Made by a program: the position numbers and the translations under genes. DNA of 64,000 bases, taken from positions 62,001-126,000 of the forward strand of contig RAYF01000008.1 in assembly GCA_003611745.1 (NCBI GenBank). Direction: 5' to 3'. The notes under the pieces were generated by a model. That model did not search any database. It was not told where the DNA came from and saw only the letters and a list, made by a program, of their open reading frames with translations. Below are positions 62,968 through 64,000 of this stretch, piece by piece; position 1 is the stretch's first letter, and each line of letters begins with the position of its first letter. The stretch comes from a bacterium D16-36. Its GTDB lineage: Bacteria; Bacillota; Clostridia; Lachnospirales; Lachnospiraceae.

Positions 62968-64000
62968 ATGAAGAAACTATTATTGACGGAGGGGCTGATT
63001 GCCTGTTTTTTTCTTGCGCTTTTTTTGGGATTTTTTGGAAAGTTTCTTAGCAGGGGGCAGGGAGAATGGGATAGAGGGACGGGAAAGAGTGGGCAGCAGT
63101 GCAGTGACGGGCTGACTGTTTATTCCGGTGTACTGCAGGAGAAGTTTTCTCCTCTGGATTATCAGACAAAGGGGGAAGAGAATGTATTTGCTATGTGTTT
63201 TTCTAATCTTCTCTCCAGAGATAGTGAGGGCAGAAGGAATAATAAACCGGTCGATGCGGCATGGGGCAGTGAAGATAAACAGCTTGCACATATTTCTGTC
63301 TCAGAGGATGCATGGAAGGATATTTCGGTTGTGACGATTAGGCTTAATCATGAGGCAGAAACTCCCTTGGGAAAGAAAGTGGATGCGAAAGATTTATTGT
63401 TTAATATCTATCTTAGATGCAGTATTACTGCTAATGACACTGCCCCTTTCGGGGGCGTCCGTATTTTAGGGCAGGAGGAGTATGTCTATGGGGCTAAGGA
63501 TATTGAAGGAAGGAAAAAGGAGCTGCAGGGTATGCTCAAAAATCCATCTGATGAGCTTAAGCAGCTGCTGCGGGAGGAGATTGTGGAGCAGGAGCTGCAG
63601 CAGGAATGGGAATGGGTCAAGGGGCTTTATGAAGATGTTTCGTATGATTTTATCAGTGAGAAATATACAGAGGCAAAGGATTTGTTTGCCTATTACTATT
63701 CTTATCAGACGAAATATTCTTCAAAGAACAGGACAGAGCAGCAGGTATTTTCTGATATATTAGAGCAGTATGGTTGGGATTATACAAGGCTTTCTAAAGT
63801 TACGAACGAAAATTATACAGAAAAAGCCAGCAGGCTTGCTCTGTCTGTCTTGTTAAAGGAGCAGGGGAATGATACGGTTCCACAGATTTCGGGGGTCTGT
63901 AAGAAGGATGATATGACAGTGGAGGTGCAGATTGCCGGGGGAAAGGAAAATGCCGATAAGTTTTGTGACATGTGGCTGCTTCCGTTGGAAGAATATGGTG
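62968..64000 (+). CDS. Probable extracellular solute-binding protein (family 5-like), 5' part
   Basis: The frame is open from ATG 62968 (AGGGGG seven bases ahead) to the window edge, 344 codons. A hydrophobic N-terminus (about 8-27) could be a signal or anchor. The segment GVLQEKFSPLDYQTKGEENV, then FAMCFSNLLSRDSEG, resembles the start of peptide/nickel-binding proteins of ABC importers, and KKVDAKDLLFNIYLRCSI also fits. A long helical insert (about 190-280) is unusual for the family. The call is tentative because the C-terminal half is outside the window. Confidence 0.55.
   Translation, partial: MKKLLLTEGLIACFFLALFLGFFGKFLSRGQGEWDRGTGKSGQQCSDGLTVYSGVLQEKFSPLDYQTKGEENVFAMCFSNLLSRDSEGRRNNKPVDAAWGSEDKQLAHISVSEDAWKDISVVTIRLNHEAETPLGKKVDAKDLLFNIYLRCSITANDTAPFGGVRILGQEEYVYGAKDIEGRKKELQGMLKNPSDELKQLLREEIVEQELQQEWEWVKGLYEDVSYDFISEKYTEAKDLFAYYYSYQTKYSSKNRTEQQVFSDILEQYGWDYTRLSKVTNENYTEKASRLALSVLLKEQGNDTVPQISGVCKKDDMTVEVQIAGGKENADKFCDMWLLPLEEYG

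Noticed and set aside
62781-62969. A 62-codon minus-strand gene between the chemotaxis operon and the solute-binding protein gene
   Set aside because: No ribosome binding site; it starts over the next gene's start codon and ends inside the repeat hairpin.

Overview
The window looks like chromosomal DNA from a spore-forming, chemotactic Gram-positive anaerobe of the class Clostridia, most likely family Lachnospiraceae. The reasons are strong GGAGG ribosome binding sites, moderate GC content, an infC-rpmI-rplT operon with a long leader, a T-box in front of valS, an alpha/beta-type small acid-soluble spore protein, and a gene pair that I recognise from memory as the mostly Lachnospiraceae families DUF5717 and DUF5716. 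I see no rRNA, tRNA, CRISPR array, integrase, transposase or phage gene. Most genes are on the plus strand and tightly packed.

Layout, 1-13.8 kb: the 5' end of mutS2 (minus strand); a two-component system feeding an FtsX-type ABC transporter; a CsbB-like glycosyltransferase with its YfhO partner, predicted to glycosylate cell-envelope polymers; a 63-residue orphan; an HtrA-like membrane protein that has lost two of its three catalytic residues; and, on the minus strand, an SPFH membrane protein, a ribbon-helix-helix protein and a CobD/HisC-like aminotransferase in one operon. 13.9-21.1 kb: a four-gene cluster of unknown function (a 1184-residue DUF5717-like protein, an Hsp70/actin-fold protein, a TPR protein and a coiled-coil membrane protein). 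21.1-28.9 kb: translation genes (infC with a probable ATT start, rpmI, rplT, T-box, valS, cysS) with an unknown minus-strand gene, a spore protein and a Fur-family regulator among them.

28.9-38.9 kb: 33-bp tandem repeats ahead of an AAA/DUF4143 ATPase; an extracellular C39-like protein; an esterase; a DUF3737 beta-helix protein; a MATE transporter; a GntR(YtrA)-ABC operon whose promoter carries a perfect 36-bp palindrome; a HAD phosphatase; a methyltransferase and Hsp33. 38.9-48.6 kb: two exported cell-surface proteins (SH3-glucosaminidase and cohesin) that share a cadherin-like domain, then clpC, a small unknown protein, radA, a helical orphan and an rlmL-like rRNA methyltransferase. 48.7-55.6 kb: a heterodimeric ABC exporter, a Cof-type phosphatase, an amidase, an XTP pyrophosphatase and a YfcE-like phosphodiesterase. 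55.6-62.7 kb: a chemotaxis operon (cheR, cheB, a cheY-like gene, cheA, cheW, one MCP). The window ends inside a probable solute-binding protein gene.

Three items look least described. One is the four-gene Hsp70-like/TPR/DUF5717 cluster. The second is a dispersed intergenic repeat (three long copies and one fragment) with an invariant hairpin and a second hairpin that keeps pairing although its bases change. The third is the SPFH/RHH/aminotransferase operon with an operator-like dyad. All functional statements come from reading motifs by eye; no database search was run.
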